Of a DNA stretch of 64,000 nt, positions 38,468-48,084 are shown in pieces. The DNA lies in contig NC_009420.2 of the NCBI RefSeq assembly GCF_000002875.2, positions 2,542,320 to 2,606,319 on the forward strand. The letters run 5' to 3'. The notes under the pieces were generated by a model. The model saw nothing but the letters and a program-made list of their open reading frames with translations. It was not told where the DNA came from and made no database searches. This stretch comes from Leishmania infantum JPCM5 (Eukaryota; Euglenozoa; Kinetoplastea; Trypanosomatida; Trypanosomatidae). Both the position numbers and the translations under genes were made by a program. Each line of letters starts with the position of its first letter. Positions within the stretch are counted from its first letter, which is position 1.

Positions 38468-39699
38468 CGCGATGAAAGACGCGCAATCACAGCCGTGCAA
38501 AGTGTCTTGTTAGACAGCGCTGCGCGGAGCACCCAGTACAAGCGGAGGAGCAGTACGAGCGCACACGCACGGGCAGCGACTCGGTGCGCCGGATGAGAGA
38601 TGACAAGAGATGAAGAGAAAGAGGATAAAGACTGCGCCAGCGTGACTTAGCCTGTGAAGTTCGCGCGGAAATCAGCGGTGCACGAATGAGCGCCGCCGAT
38701 GGAGCAGCCGCACCTCCGGTAAGCCACGACGATTCATGTGAAAGCAGAGGTGCGGAAGGTGATACAAGGAGGAGTTGAGAAATTGTAGGGAAGGGAGATG
38801 GCACCGCAACAGTCAAATGCTTTCTAGCTTGCATGCCGTCGACAACGTGTAGCCGCCGCCGCACAGAGCCTCCACGCGCTACATCGGACGCCAGCAGCAT
38901 ACCTTCGGGCGTGGCCACAAAAAAAAAGCGAGAGTGCGTGAGCAAGATCAAGAGAGAGAAAGAGAGAGACGGCACCCGTTGCTTTCACCGCAGCATCACT
39001 GATCGACGACACCTATGCTTCCCTTTTGCGCTGCTGAGTTCACCCACATGTGTTTTATTCTTATGTTGTTGAGTAACATCGACATCGAAACCGAACTACC
39101 CACGCACGCGCGTCACAGCAAATCGCTCCTCCCGACGCGCCACGGTCATTCGATCCGTCATGAGAACTACTGTACATGAAAGGAGTACGAACGGAAAGGA
39201 AGTCAGACAATGTCAAAAGCGCTTGTGTTGACAGTGTCCAGGAAAGGGCAAGGGTGTTGCGGGTGCGGGGAAGGGGGAGAGGCTACCACGATGGGGATGA
39301 TGAGTGGTCGCGGTGGAGAGAGGCACACACCTCCGAAGAGAGCGCAGCATATCTTGAAGAGGCCGAGGAAGCGAGAAGAGGGTAGGAGGGCAGAACATCC
39401 ACAGCAAAGAGCGCCACAAACTCTGCGTGCGTGTAGGTAATGCTCTTCCCACGTGCTTGACTCAGTGAGGGGGTGGGGGCAAAGGGTCGGGGCGCGGAGA
39501 GGCGAGTGCCAAAGAAACCGGCGAAAACGGCAGGTACGCTGAACACGTTGTCCAGCAGTGCCGTTTCGGCTCTCATTGTTCTCTCGTCGCTGTTGCTCGC
39601 ACTGCGTGTCACGACGCACAGCAACCGCAGGGATAGGGAGGAACAACAGTGGCGATGCTACCGTGCGCCTACATGCGCCCCAACGGCGGTGGTGATCCG
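38468..39699. other. 1.23 kb intergenic region without a recognisable gene
   Basis: Expected 3' UTR of the SPEF2-like gene and 5' UTR of the carrier. It contains an A-run at 38921-38928. Open frames such as minus-strand 39796-39203 overlap the SPEF2-like C-terminus or are UTR-like. Confidence 0.6.
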
Positions 39700-42600
39700 C
39701 TACTTGCGCTTGAGGAATTGCCGGCGGCGGAAGAGGTCCGCATGGTTGAGCATTTTGCGCCCCATTGGCGAGGCGCAGACCTCCTCGAAGGAGCACGTCG
39801 CTGCGGTGCCGAAGAGAAGCCGCAAATTCATTTTGCTACAGGGGTCTGGTTGGTCCATCAGACGCGCATTTGTCGCCTTGAGGTGGCACAGAGCGTCCAT
39901 CTCATCCAAGGAGACGCGGCCCTCTGCGCCGGGTGCGGAGAGAACATGGAAAGCCTTTTGAGCGCCACGGATCGGCTGCGGGTCGGCACACAAGAAGCCG
40001 AGCAGTATGTGCGGTTGAAGAATCTGGTTGGCGGCGTCGTGGAACGTGCACCACAAAATGCGCATGTAGGCCTCCACAAGCGCTTCATCGAGGTAGTGGT
40101 CCAAGAAGAACGACTTTTCGAAGAACTGCTCCTCGGTGAGCCCGCAAACCCCGAGGGCAGCACGCGTCTTCAGCAGGTCCTGCAGCGACATCTCGCGAAT
40201 GCCTCGCTGCGCCGTGGCGGATGTCGGCGTCCTTGCCGTAGTGGCCGGTGTGACCCAGAAGAGTAAGTGCACAATGACATCACGCCAGTCTACAAAACCG
40301 GTGCGCTGTGAATCGAAGGTGCTAAAGAGCTCCTCGCGAGTCTTTCGTGTCATGTGCGCCGTGTCCAGACCGATAACCGCGGCCTCAGCGTAGTCGTCGT
40401 CCTCTACGAGAAGCATAAAGTCGAAGTGGCTCAGCTGGTAGTCGGGCGCGACGCAGCGGAACTGCTGGGCGAGCTCGAGGAGTCGCACCGCCGTCAGCCC
40501 GGGGTGAACCATGAGCTGCGGATCCGTCAGCTTGGCAAAGAGCGGCACGTCTGTGAGGAAGCTGCGGCGCTCCTCACTTGTGGAGCCGATCTTCGTTGGC
40601 ATTGGCGACGTGCAGCCCACCGCTTCGGCGGTGCTGCCAGCGTTCTTTGAAGCACACGGAGGCCTCTCTCCGAGCACAGCAAAGGTGGTGCAGCCCAGGT
40701 GCATCGCGGGGCTCTTTTTCTCCGCCTCCACACACTCACGCAAAACGTACACGGCCGTGTTTGCGGCAGCGGCCTCTCGTGCCATCACGTCTAAGAGGCT
40801 CGCCTCCATTCGTGTGCGCATCTTCTTTGCGTGCGCCTCCGCCTCCTTCAGCAACATTCGCCCACAAGAGTGAATCGCCGCCACCCGCGAGGTGGCGGCG
40901 ACCCTTTCCGCTTCCATGAAGCCGTAACACTTGGCTGCGGCGATGGCGAAGATGGAGGTGGGTGGTGCAGGGCTGTTGACCGCGCTGCCGCTGCCGCCAC
41001 TGACGCCACTGCCGGCGCGCTTTGGTGTCTTCCCATGCGCATCCACGACGGCCTTCAGCTTATCCGTGATAGAGGAGAAGCCGTTCAGCACCCCCTGCGC
41101 CACCTCCGCAAGCTGGTCCTCAGCGATCTTCTCATTCGGCTCGTCGGCTACCTTATGCGACTTCTTCGTTGACGTCACTCGCTTCTCCTTGGTTGATTTT
41201 ACGCCCGGCGAAACCGACGGCGAAGTGTCCCCGGCGGCGCTGGTCGATTGCGTCGGCCGGTCTGGGGTGTTCATCGACGTCAGCGGTATGTCCACCTCGA
41301 CATCGTCGAACCCCAGAGGCTCACCTGTGACAGCGCCGAGAAAGAAGGAGAAAAGGTGCATCGCGAAGAAGTATCGATCCGCCTCGGCCTGTAAGAGGCG
41401 GGTGAATGCCTGACACACAAGCGTCTGCCAGCCCCCCATGAAGCTTGCCGCGCTGGTCAAGGTGTCAAGCAAGCCCCTCGCCTCGCTGTCGCGTAAGGCG
41501 ATGCACCTGTGCAGTGCCTCGTCCAGCGCGTCTAGGGAGAGATGCAGCTCCGCCTTGCACGCTGGCGGTACACGCATGGAGGCCGGCAGCGAGTCGAAGC
41601 ACCGCTGGAAGCGGTTCAGGATGGCCTGCTTGTCGTCCGGTCGCTTCCAGTATAAAGCCATTTGCGACTCTACGCTCGTGTAGTAGCGGAGAAAGAGCTG
41701 CACCAGGTGCGTCATGCTGCTCCAGGTGCCGGCGTAGGAGCCCTCGTAGAGGTCCGTGAAATTCGCCAGAGCCTTTAAGATGACGCCCGCTGCAGCGGCG
41801 CTCAGCGTGGTCGCCGACGAGCCGGACGTCTTCGCCACGGTGGCTTGGAGGGCTGGCGGGATCGGGGCGCCTTTCTCGGTGTAGAGCTCGATGAGCCGCA
41901 GCCGCTCCGCTTCCCGGGCAGCCTTCTGCGACTGCCACGTCGTCTCCAACTCGCTCAGCCGAGCAGCGGAAGCGTCGTGCTCGTGGAGCAGCTGTCGGCT
42001 AATGCGAAAGTGGGAGATGATTTGATCCACCGCCTCCAGCGCCTCCTTTTGCACGCCGTCGGCTGGGCCGTCGCCCGCCAGTTCGTAGACCCGGGCAAAG
42101 GTGGGCCGCTCTGACTGCTGCGCCAACCATCGGCGTGTGGCACCCCACCCCTCCATGTGGTGAAAGACAGCTTCATGCAGCTCCACCGACGACGTATCGA
42201 GGCGACACAGCGGCATCATGTAGGGCAGCCGCTCTTGGGGCGGTGGATTGTAGGTGAGGTGGTACCTCGCGCCTGTCTCGCAGTCCGTGCGCAGCCCTGC
42301 AAAGCGGTGAAACACCTCCTCCGGGGCACAGCTGATGTGCAGCACACCGGAGAGCACCGTAGGGAGGGAGGCGAGCTCACGTTCAGCCCGCGCCACAAAC
42401 GCGCGCTCCGCCTCTTGGGCGGCCTCCGTGTTCTCCACCTCCGGTAGCTCCGCAGGGGGAAGGGCGGCGAGATCCACCTTCTTGAGGGGCCGCGCCTTTG
42501 GCTCCGGCTTCGCGGGCATGTCGTACTCCGAAGAGGGATGATCGGGCAGACGCAAAAGGAGAGGAAGATCCCCTGCCGTCGCCTCCTCGTCTGCCGCGCT

Positions 42601-43785
42601 GCCGCCGCCACCGACTAGAGCAGTCAATGACAGGCCCCATCGCTGCGCAACCTTGAGGTACGGGTGCAGCAGCGGATTGCTGAGTCGCTGCGCCAGCATC
42701 TTGTAAGCGTCGACGGAGCGGACAACACCCTCGAGTAGAACGGCGTCATATGGCAAAGCCTCACGTGCGTTTCGCAGCTCCGTCAGCTGCAGACACAGCA
42801 GATCCATCATGAGCTCCACGCTCACGGCGCCGCCGTCCAAAAGCGTCTCTTGCAGGCAGCGCCCGAGTTCAGCCCAGTCATCGGCGCCTTCCTCCTCTTT
42901 CTCCATCACGTCTGAAGAGGCGACTTGCAGGGCGCGCTGCACCAGCGTCTCGTCTGAGATGCACAGGAGGCGGTATTTCGACTTCAAAAAGTTGGTCAAG
43001 AGACTCTTGCCGCTGTACTTGGGGCCATCTACTACCAAGATGGGCACCGAGCACAGACAATGCACCTGCGCCAGCGGTGGCTTGGGTTGCTGCTGCACGT
43101 AACAGAACTCTAGCAGAGCAAGAAATGCGGGGCTCGACTGAGCATACGGGCTGCCGTGGAAGATGTGGTGAAACGCCTCCCGCACGGCTGAAACAGCGAC
43201 GTCGTCGGCCGAGCTCAGCCGCCGCAGCGTCGCCTCCACCGAAAACGCTGCGAGCAGCGTTGTGCCTGCGTGGTCGAGGTGGTTCTCCTCTAGTTCACTC
43301 AAGCACTGCGCAGCGTGTCCCATCATGTCTTCCAATGTTGCCTGCACCGCAGCGTTTCGGTCGGCAAGCAGCTGAGCGGCGTACCGCGCGTTCAAGTCCA
43401 CCCATCGTGCCTGATCGGTCTCCTCCACGCTGCGCTGCTCATCCACCTCTCGCTGATGCATGCGTTCAAGGAAGGCGACGTCGCGCAACTGTTTCTGTTT
43501 CTTGGCAGACTCGATATCGAGCTGGCGGGTAATGGAGCGCTCGCACACCTTCGACCAGCAGGCTGCAGTGCTTCGAAGCGTGAGCATCACCCTCTCCTCC
43601 GCGGTGGAGCGGCGATCACTGTGGAAGCGAACGTCTCTCAGAAAGCAACTGCGGGCATGCGCGATGCGCGTTTTGAGGAGGTCATCTTGGTATTCGTTGC
43701 GCAGCTTGCGACGGCATTCACGGCTGTTGCGATCCTCCTCGCGTGCCTGCGCGATAGAGGCGCGGTAGTCGTCCTCGACGCTCAT
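39700..43785 (-). CDS. SPEF2/CPC1-like axonemal central-apparatus protein with adenylate-kinase-like domain
   Basis: A 1361-aa protein from the ATG at 43785 (MSVEDDYRASIAQAREED); codons before it lack ATG. The N-terminal 170 residues are charged helical, coiled-coil sequence. An adenylate-kinase-like domain begins near residue 248 with VVDGPKYSGKSLLTNFL (Walker A) and continues to a lid-like region GLRTDCETGARYHLTYNPPP, the arrangement of SPEF2/KPL2 and Chlamydomonas CPC1. Long helical segments follow, then a Ser/Thr/Lys-rich low-complexity stretch near 840-900. A degenerate EF-hand (FDSQRTGFVDWRDV) lies near 1150 and the C-terminus is basic (RRRQFLKRK). SPEF2/CPC1 belong to the C1b projection of the central pair, so the product should be flagellar. 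The calponin-homology domain found at the N-terminus of SPEF2 is not evident here. Confidence 0.85.
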   Translation of the reverse strand: MSVEDDYRASIAQAREEDRNSRECRRKLRNEYQDDLLKTRIAHARSCFLRDVRFHSDRRSTAEERVMLTLRSTAACWSKVCERSITRQLDIESAKKQKQLRDVAFLERMHQREVDEQRSVEETDQARWVDLNARYAAQLLADRNAAVQATLEDMMGHAAQCLSELEENHLDHAGTTLLAAFSVEATLRRLSSADDVAVSAVREAFHHIFHGSPYAQSSPAFLALLEFCYVQQQPKPPLAQVHCLCSVPILVVDGPKYSGKSLLTNFLKSKYRLLCISDETLVQRALQVASSDVMEKEEEGADDWAELGRCLQETLLDGGAVSVELMMDLLCLQLTELRNAREALPYDAVLLEGVVRSVDAYKMLAQRLSNPLLHPYLKVAQRWGLSLTALVGGGGSAADEEATAGDLPLLLRLPDHPSSEYDMPAKPEPKARPLKKVDLAALPPAELPEVENTEAAQEAERAFVARAERELASLPTVLSGVLHISCAPEEVFHRFAGLRTDCETGARYHLTYNPPPQERLPYMMPLCRLDTSSVELHEAVFHHMEGWGATRRWLAQQSERPTFARVYELAGDGPADGVQKEALEAVDQIISHFRISRQLLHEHDASAARLSELETTWQSQKAAREAERLRLIELYTEKGAPIPPALQATVAKTSGSSATTLSAAAAGVILKALANFTDLYEGSYAGTWSSMTHLVQLFLRYYTSVESQMALYWKRPDDKQAILNRFQRCFDSLPASMRVPPACKAELHLSLDALDEALHRCIALRDSEARGLLDTLTSAASFMGGWQTLVCQAFTRLLQAEADRYFFAMHLFSFFLGAVTGEPLGFDDVEVDIPLTSMNTPDRPTQSTSAAGDTSPSVSPGVKSTKEKRVTSTKKSHKVADEPNEKIAEDQLAEVAQGVLNGFSSITDKLKAVVDAHGKTPKRAGSGVSGGSGSAVNSPAPPTSIFAIAAAKCYGFMEAERVAATSRVAAIHSCGRMLLKEAEAHAKKMRTRMEASLLDVMAREAAAANTAVYVLRECVEAEKKSPAMHLGCTTFAVLGERPPCASKNAGSTAEAVGCTSPMPTKIGSTSEERRSFLTDVPLFAKLTDPQLMVHPGLTAVRLLELAQQFRCVAPDYQLSHFDFMLLVEDDDYAEAAVIGLDTAHMTRKTREELFSTFDSQRTGFVDWRDVIVHLLFWVTPATTARTPTSATAQRGIREMSLQDLLKTRAALGVCGLTEEQFFEKSFFLDHYLDEALVEAYMRILWCTFHDAANQILQPHILLGFLCADPQPIRGAQKAFHVLSAPGAEGRVSLDEMDALCHLKATNARLMDQPDPCSKMNLRLLFGTAATCSFEEVCASPMGRKMLNHADLFRRRQFLKRK

Positions 43786-44532
43786 ATGCCCAGTGCGTCC
43801 CCCCACCCCTGAAAGTACGTGCGCGTAGGCTGGGTGTGGGTGCGGCTACTAGGGTGGAGAGAACGGTGGCCACAGACACACGAGTACAGCGTTTTCTTCC
43901 CTCCAGTACGCAGTGCGAAGCCAAGAGGAGAAACACAACCGCAACAGCACAGTGCAGCGACGATGGTGGCCGGCGCGGCACAATTATGATGAGAGTTCGG
44001 CGACAGGGCACGCGGGGTGGAAGAGCGAAGCAAGAGAAGGGATGGGTGCGTTCAGGGGGAGAGAAAAGAGGGAGCAGGTACGCACGAATGGATAAGATGA
44101 GAACCTGTGCAGCGGGGTCGCACGAGCGGCGCTGTCCGCCTTCATGATGGCCGCAGGTAAGACGTTGACTGTGTTGGCGTGCGCGCGCGTGTTTGCGTCT
44201 GGCGTAGTTGACAGGGCCCGGCGAGCCTCTACTTGGTTTTGTCCTTCTTCTTTCTTGGGCTCCCGCCTCCGTACACCTGCAGACGCGCGCACACGTCTTT
44301 ACATGGTCCACAAACACAAAAACGAAGACAATATCGGCACATGCATATGCGCACGCGTGCACGCGTGCCGTCACGCTGCGCATGAGCGCCAGGTACACGC
44401 TCGAAGGGGCCACGTGCATTTTTTCGAGAACAGGCGGACAGGCGACAAAGAGGAAAGAAACCGGTAGCGGGCTTCCTGCAAGATGCGCCGTAACATGAAG
44501 CCGAAGAAACGGCCCATGCCTCAGCAGCTAGC
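43786..44532. other. 0.75 kb intergenic region without a recognisable gene
   Basis: Expected 3' UTR of the 273-aa protein gene and 5' UTR of the SPEF2-like gene. In RNA sense a pyrimidine tract and TAG lie near 43862-43849 and a CAG at about 43809, either usable as a splice acceptor. Nothing else was seen. Confidence 0.6.
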
Positions 44533-45354
44533 TCAGAGATTGCGACTCCACGGCTGGGCACCCTTCGGCGCAGGCTTCGTAACGTTGATGCGCCGCATCG
44601 CCTGATTGTACTCGTTGTAAGTCTTGAAGAAATTAAGAACGGGGTGGCGCGCCTGCCGCCAATGTAGACGGCCCTGCCTCCACAGCCGCAAATCCACTGT
44701 CAAGCGCTTGCATGACGGGTGGAACAGATATGCGAAGAGCATTGGCGTGACGTAGCGACAGGTGTCCGAGATAAAGGCCCAGGCCCAGTTCTCACCGGTG
44801 AAGATGGCCTCCGCCTTCATGATTTTCTGCTCCACTACGAAGTAGGCCGTGCCCTTGCGGTGCGGGTCATCCACGAACTGGTTACGTGCTGCGCCCACCA
44901 CCTCCAGCGCATGCTGAATCTCCTGAACGTCATCGACTTGCGACTCCAAAATACGTTTCTGCCGCGTGTCGTACACGCGCTTCTGAACACCGTACATGAC
45001 GCGATCAGAGTAGCGCTGCCGCTTGTAGTACTTGGGAAACACCATTGTCCGAGTGCAGCGGTAAAACCCATAAAGGTGCACCAGCGCAATAGGATAGCAG
45101 GCGTACGGTATAAGCATTGAGTACAGGAAGGCACGGATGGGTGGTATCACCATGCCAAAGTCGATATAGCCGAGGCGATCGCGCGTGCGGCTGCGCGTGT
45201 GCAGCGGCTCTTCCCAGAGGTCGGTCAGGAGGAGGCCGTGAAGCGTCCAAGTGGTATCCGCAGAGGCCTGCGGCCTCCACGCCGGGCCACCCGTGCGCTC
45301 CGGGAAGTGCGCGGCCAACGACGGCAAGGAAGAAGTGGGGGAGCTGGATGCCAT
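44533..45354 (-). CDS. Conserved hypothetical membrane-associated protein
   Basis: A 273-aa protein from the ATG at 45354 (MASSSPTSSLPSLAAHFPER); the frame is open 60 codons further upstream but that part is UTR-like. After a Ser/Pro-rich start, residues about 70-105 hold two adjacent hydrophobic stretches (FGMVIPPIRAFLYSMLIPYACYPIALVHLYGFY), and another lies near 205-222 (YVTPMLFAYLF). The rest is basic and aromatic (KYYKRQRYSDRVMYGVQKRVYDTRQKR). The C-terminal 60 residues are rich in Arg, Trp and Asn. A mitochondrial inner-membrane protein would fit the composition, but no family is recognised. Confidence 0.75.
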   Translation of the reverse strand: MASSSPTSSLPSLAAHFPERTGGPAWRPQASADTTWTLHGLLLTDLWEEPLHTRSRTRDRLGYIDFGMVIPPIRAFLYSMLIPYACYPIALVHLYGFYRCTRTMVFPKYYKRQRYSDRVMYGVQKRVYDTRQKRILESQVDDVQEIQHALEVVGAARNQFVDDPHRKGTAYFVVEQKIMKAEAIFTGENWAWAFISDTCRYVTPMLFAYLFHPSCKRLTVDLRLWRQGRLHWRQARHPVLNFFKTYNEYNQAMRRINVTKPAPKGAQPWSRNL

Positions 45355-45999
45355 GATTGCGGCGCCTCTCTCACTCTGTGGGGGATGGGGGTCTGTGTGA
45401 GCGCACGGGTTGTTGAGCGTCGCAAAACGGACACCTACAGAAGAGACAAGGGCCAGCTTCCGAGTATATGGACAGAGAAAAGAGGACGAAACCGATGCTG
45501 TCTGCGGACAACCTCGCACCGATTCCGTTGCCATCTAGCCAACAACGCCATTGCGAGATATCCAGAGAGAGGCCGTGGCGTCGTCTAGGCCGCCCGCCTT
45601 CGCGCAAGCACGGTAGAAAGGCGGAAACAGAGAGCAGGCAGGGGCTGCGCGCGCCTGGCGACTCACCGCCGTGAGGCAAGTGTCCAGCTGCTAGCAGATT
45701 AGAACACCTAAAATGGACGACTGTGGCTGCATATCTTGCTTTAATGCAGCTCTGCTCTGCACTTCATCTACGCCTCCGCCGCACACACGTAAGACACACA
45801 GACACGTTCCGACAGGCACGCATATTTGTGAGCATCTGTGACTTTGATGTCATCCTTGAGGGCTGGGCAAAAAGGCAATCGCTTCCACTCCGGAAGCGCA
45901 CGCATCGAGGAGACCCTGGCTCAGTCTTTTCTGTTCGCCAACTCGTCAAACCCTCCACCGAGAATGATCTAAGCTCATCTCGACATGACTTCCCTACAA

Positions 46000-46520
46000 C
46001 CCATCGCGTGGTGCCGAGCAGCGCTAGACACGCGGGCGCCCCACACAGCACCCTGCGCCGACGCGGCCACCCGAGCACGGTCTCTGCCTCAGCCCCAAGC
46101 CCGCCCACCCACCCCCCAGGTCGCCTCACGGGTCGCTCCCGCTGTGCTGGTCGCCACCTGGCGCACCCCTCTCTCTCTCTCACTGTCTGGGGGGTAGCTC
46201 AGGCTCCCATCACACCAGCGGCCAGTGAGGCGGCCCAAGGAGGTACGTACGAGCCACGCGGGCACGCTTGCCTTCTATCCTAGGCATGGCACAAGCGTGC
46301 CCACGACCGCAGCTCGCTGCGACGCAGCGCCATCCACGGCATCAACGCCGGCATATCAGCACCGCTGAATCGCTCTCACCTCCACCCCCACGCCGTGGGG
46401 GTACTTTTGAGCCTGTCACCACCACATGCAGCTGTGCGTTCGCGGGGACATACGGGGGGAGGGGGAGGGGGTCTGCAGGGCTGGCCCACAGATGAGGCGC
46501 TGGACCCTGAGATGCTGCGC
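46000..46520 (-). mobile_element. SIDER2-type element, copy D, missing its 3' end
   Basis: It matches copy A from cccatcgcgtggtgccgagc to cctgagatgctgcgc. The approximately 55 bp that precede this point in copies A, B and C (cagcgcgtccatgctcc and on) are absent, so on the minus-strand reading the 3' end is lost. Identity to the others over the retained part is very high. Confidence 0.85.
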
Positions 46521-47098
46521 TCCTCTGCCGCCCGCCTTCAGGGTGAAATTGACTGAGAGCAACAGAAGAGCGCACCGACGGTGAAATACAAAAAAAGACT
46601 GCAGTGATGGAAAGCACAGGAAGGGTGACGGCAAATCAGAGGTCGTACACGCACACGTCTGTGCGTGCAGCGGCACTGAGCAAGCGCTGGCGCACTTCAG
46701 AAAAGGGGCGAGGCAAAACTCACCCGATACTTGCCGTTGTCATCAAAGGAAACGATAGGCTGGAGAGAGGGAGCTGTGGAAAGAGGAGTGGGTGCCCCGT
46801 TTTCGCTAGGGGGGGGGTGCACACCTCACCGTCGGTTTATTCGACACACACACAGGAAGGGAAGGACAGGAAAGACGCAGAGAGGAGGGAGAGGGAATCG
46901 CACGAGAAAAGGGTAGATAGGAGGGACTGTGCAGTGGGAGAGCGCCATCCACGGACTGCCGCCGCGCGCACGGCACCGCATGCTGCGGTAGGCGCCTCGT
47001 GCATATTTCAGGCATTGAACAGAAACTGTGTGTGCCCAAGCGTGCTGCTTCTCTTTTTCCCAGTTCACCCCTCAGCCCAGACGATGACCGGCCACCTC

Positions 47099-47290
47099 AC
47101 CGTGGTAGCCGGGTCCAGTATCCACGCTCTGTGGGGAGTTCAAGCGCCTGCACAACATGCTCTCGGGCACAGCTGCGGGACCTTGGTGCCGGTGGGCTGG
47201 TCGAAGCTGGTGTTGTGCCGAAGAGACTTGCGGCCGTGATCACCAGTGTACCAGGTCACTACGAATCGCGTCACCAGTTCAACAGATACG
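47099..47290 (-). mobile_element. Diverged repeat, copy 2 (partner of 24868-25065)
   Basis: Shares cctcaccgtgg, aagcgcctgca, gtgccgg and tcactacgaatcg blocks in the same order and spacing with the segment at 24.9 kb. Overall identity is clearly lower than among the SIDER2 copies, so it is an older family. It may extend into the GC-rich block to its right. Confidence 0.55.
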
Positions 47291-47990
47291 CTACTTGGCG
47301 AGTCTCTGACTTCGACATCAGGCCACATGGTGAAAAACGCACACAAGCACTATGCACACGCGCGCATGCCGAGCACCGCTGGCATGTGGTGTGCCGCATC
47401 CGACCGAGGCACGCGGCCGTCAGGAGAGCGCGAGTGATGAGCGAGAAAGGCGCGAAGACATCCACACCGAGGAGCACCACGGTGCACGTGCACGCGCTGT
47501 GCGGCACCTCCTTCATCCGACCAGGTGGGCTGATGAGGCGCACATGCCGGCAGCATCACGAGAGCACCCTCGAGTCCTGCAGGCGCCGGGGTGGAGAGCG
47601 GCCGCACCACATTGCGGAATGCCACGGCTCCAGGCCCCTCAGGGCGAGGCATGGCATACAGGCAGGGTGTGCAGGGTCTCAGAGGGAGCCTGGCCTGAGG
47701 CTGGCCAACCTCCTCCCTGAGCTCACCCGGCATGCGCCCGGACCACCACCCCGCTGCTCCACGCACGACAGATGCCCACCGCCACCACCCTCGAGCCGGA
47801 CTGCGCACGCGGCCCACGTGGGTCAATGCGCGCAGTGGGCCCGGGCCCGTCTGGCGCCGATCACGCAGCACGTACGTGAAAGAAGGGACGAGGACGGGCA
47901 CGAAGTGCCCGCAAGGTGCATGGCCCGACTCGGCAGCAGGGACGGCTCGCCCTACACGACGAGGATGCAGCCGTGGCGCAGCAGAAAGCA
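47291..47990 (-). mobile_element. GC-rich stretch with broken open frames, possible remnant of a retroposon ORF
   Basis: This block is much richer in G and C and poorer in simple repeats than other spacers, and open frames exist in several phases (for example minus-strand 47901-47350, 183 codons) without any staying conserved-looking. It abuts a dispersed repeat. The combination suggests decayed coding DNA such as a DIRE-type element, but no reverse-transcriptase motif is visible. Confidence 0.3.
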
Positions 47991-48084
47991 GGTGAGCGGT
48001 GGTGGCTTATGCATCTATCAGCGAACGTGCTCGTCGGGGGCTACGGGCGCACGGTGAAGAATGCAGGAAATAGAAAAATCGATC

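Larger units (their letters stand above)
45355..48084. other. 2.73 kb intergenic region carrying two repeat families
   Basis: It would form mostly the 3' UTR of the prolyl oligopeptidase gene. It holds SIDER2 copy D (46000-46520), the second-family repeat (47099-47290) and an unusual GC-rich, low-A/T stretch to about 47990 with broken open frames. No intact gene was seen. Confidence 0.6.

Noticed and set aside
47350..47901. 183-codon minus-strand open frame in the GC-rich block
   Set aside because: No recognisable domain, Arg/Pro/Ala-rich and not clearly in one conserved phase; reported as possible decayed retroposon, not as a gene.
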